From contig ONEL01000017.1 of NCBI GenBank assembly GCA_900316835.1, forward strand, positions 33,897-97,896: a DNA stretch of 64,000 bases, in the 5' to 3' direction. This DNA is from an uncultured Prevotellaceae bacterium (lineage in GTDB: Bacteria; Bacteroidota; Bacteroidia; Bacteroidales; Muribaculaceae). Positions within the stretch are counted from its first letter, which is position 1. Each line of letters opens with the position of its first letter. The notes below the pieces were generated by a model. It did no database searches. It had not been told where the DNA came from and saw only the letters and a program-made list of their open reading frames with translations. Shown here piece by piece: positions 63,902 to 64,000 of this stretch. The translations under genes and the position numbers were made by a program.

Positions 63902-64000
63902 TGAAGTGACCCCAAAAAGTTGGACGGGTTAAACATTAACGGTCAATAGAAAGAGTTCGGTATTGTACCGGGCTCTTTCCTTTTAACCTGGATTTGATTC
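63902..64000. mobile_element. IS3-family insertion sequence, one end
   Basis: The terminal inverted repeat TGAAGTGACCCCAAAAAGTT begins at 63902 and is typical of IS3-family ends. The transposase C-terminus follows directly inside. The element continues beyond the window. Confidence 0.8.
63936..64000 (-). CDS. IS3-family transposase, C-terminal fragment
   Basis: The minus-strand frame reads IKSRLKGKSPVQYRTLSIDR and stops at 63936. The RLKGxSPVQYR phrase is the end of the rve_3-type integrase domain of IS3/IS150-group transposases. The rest lies outside the window. A hairpin inside these codons (GAAAGAGTTCGGTA / TACCGGGCTCTTTC) may act as the element's terminator. Confidence 0.85.
   Translation of the reverse strand, partial: IKSRLKGKSPVQYRTLSIDR

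Overview
The window is chromosomal DNA of a Bacteroidota member, most likely order Bacteroidales (a Muribaculaceae- or Prevotellaceae-like gut bacterium; the family is inferred). Reasons: promoters have the Bacteroidota -7 box (TAnnTTTG) with a TTG about 20 bases upstream, starts lack Shine-Dalgarno sequences, and many families are typical of this phylum (DUF4286, DUF4956/VTC, DUF4105, C10 peptidase with gingipain-like modules, dockerin-bearing secreted proteins, YidC starting MDKNTIIG, biosynthetic SpeA). No rRNA, CRISPR array, intact prophage or integrative element is visible.

Layout. 1-9.5 kb: two overlapping secreted-protein genes (the first cut by the window edge), an aspartate-type aminotransferase, a GYF-domain membrane protein, MtgA, a VTC/DUF4956/DUF2490 operon, then a GH25 lysozyme with small envelope genes. 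9.5-16.1 kb: YidC, CTP synthase and arginine decarboxylase, separated by a repeat-filled gap. 16.4-20.4 kb: DUF4286-RuvC, a YoeB-type toxin-antitoxin pair bracketed by a 45-bp direct repeat that carries a promoter, a lipoprotein, a YqaE/Pmp3 protein and a Fur regulator. 20.6-31.5 kb: two paralogous low-complexity secreted proteins, RNase Z, an RNA methyltransferase, a PP2C phosphatase, class II fructose-bisphosphate aldolase and a dockerin/SusF-like protein. 32-49 kb: an orphan phage terminase large subunit, tRNA-Ser and tRNA-Lys, PAP2 phosphatase, zinc peptidase, DnaE, thioredoxin, GDPD, DUF362, an acetyltransferase, a CMD-cupin protein and an orphan phage neck/tail-like protein. 49-64 kb: phosphodiester glycosidase with a C-terminal dockerin, a PorT-like barrel, a giant C10 protease, DUF4105, a second aminotransferase, RadA, and the edge of an IS3-family element.

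Two themes stand out. First, two long intact genes of phage-morphogenesis type, a complete TerL and a neck/nozzle-like protein, sit alone 12 kb apart among housekeeping genes. No other phage genes accompany them. This is unlike a prophage and could be part of a dispersed gene-transfer-agent-like or domesticated packaging system. Second, the gaps carry several families of short non-coding repeats. The clearest is a MITE-like element of about 190-270 bp with inverted ends (AACGTGAGTTCGA type) and an optional internal module. One copy interrupts a 43-bp tandem array, and two copies lie directly behind the only two dockerin genes.

Much of the coding content is envelope and export machinery (YidC, MtgA, GH25, PorT-like, DUF4105) and secreted enzymes acting on phosphoesters, glycans and proteins. 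Functions are assigned from recognised motifs by eye; no database search was run.
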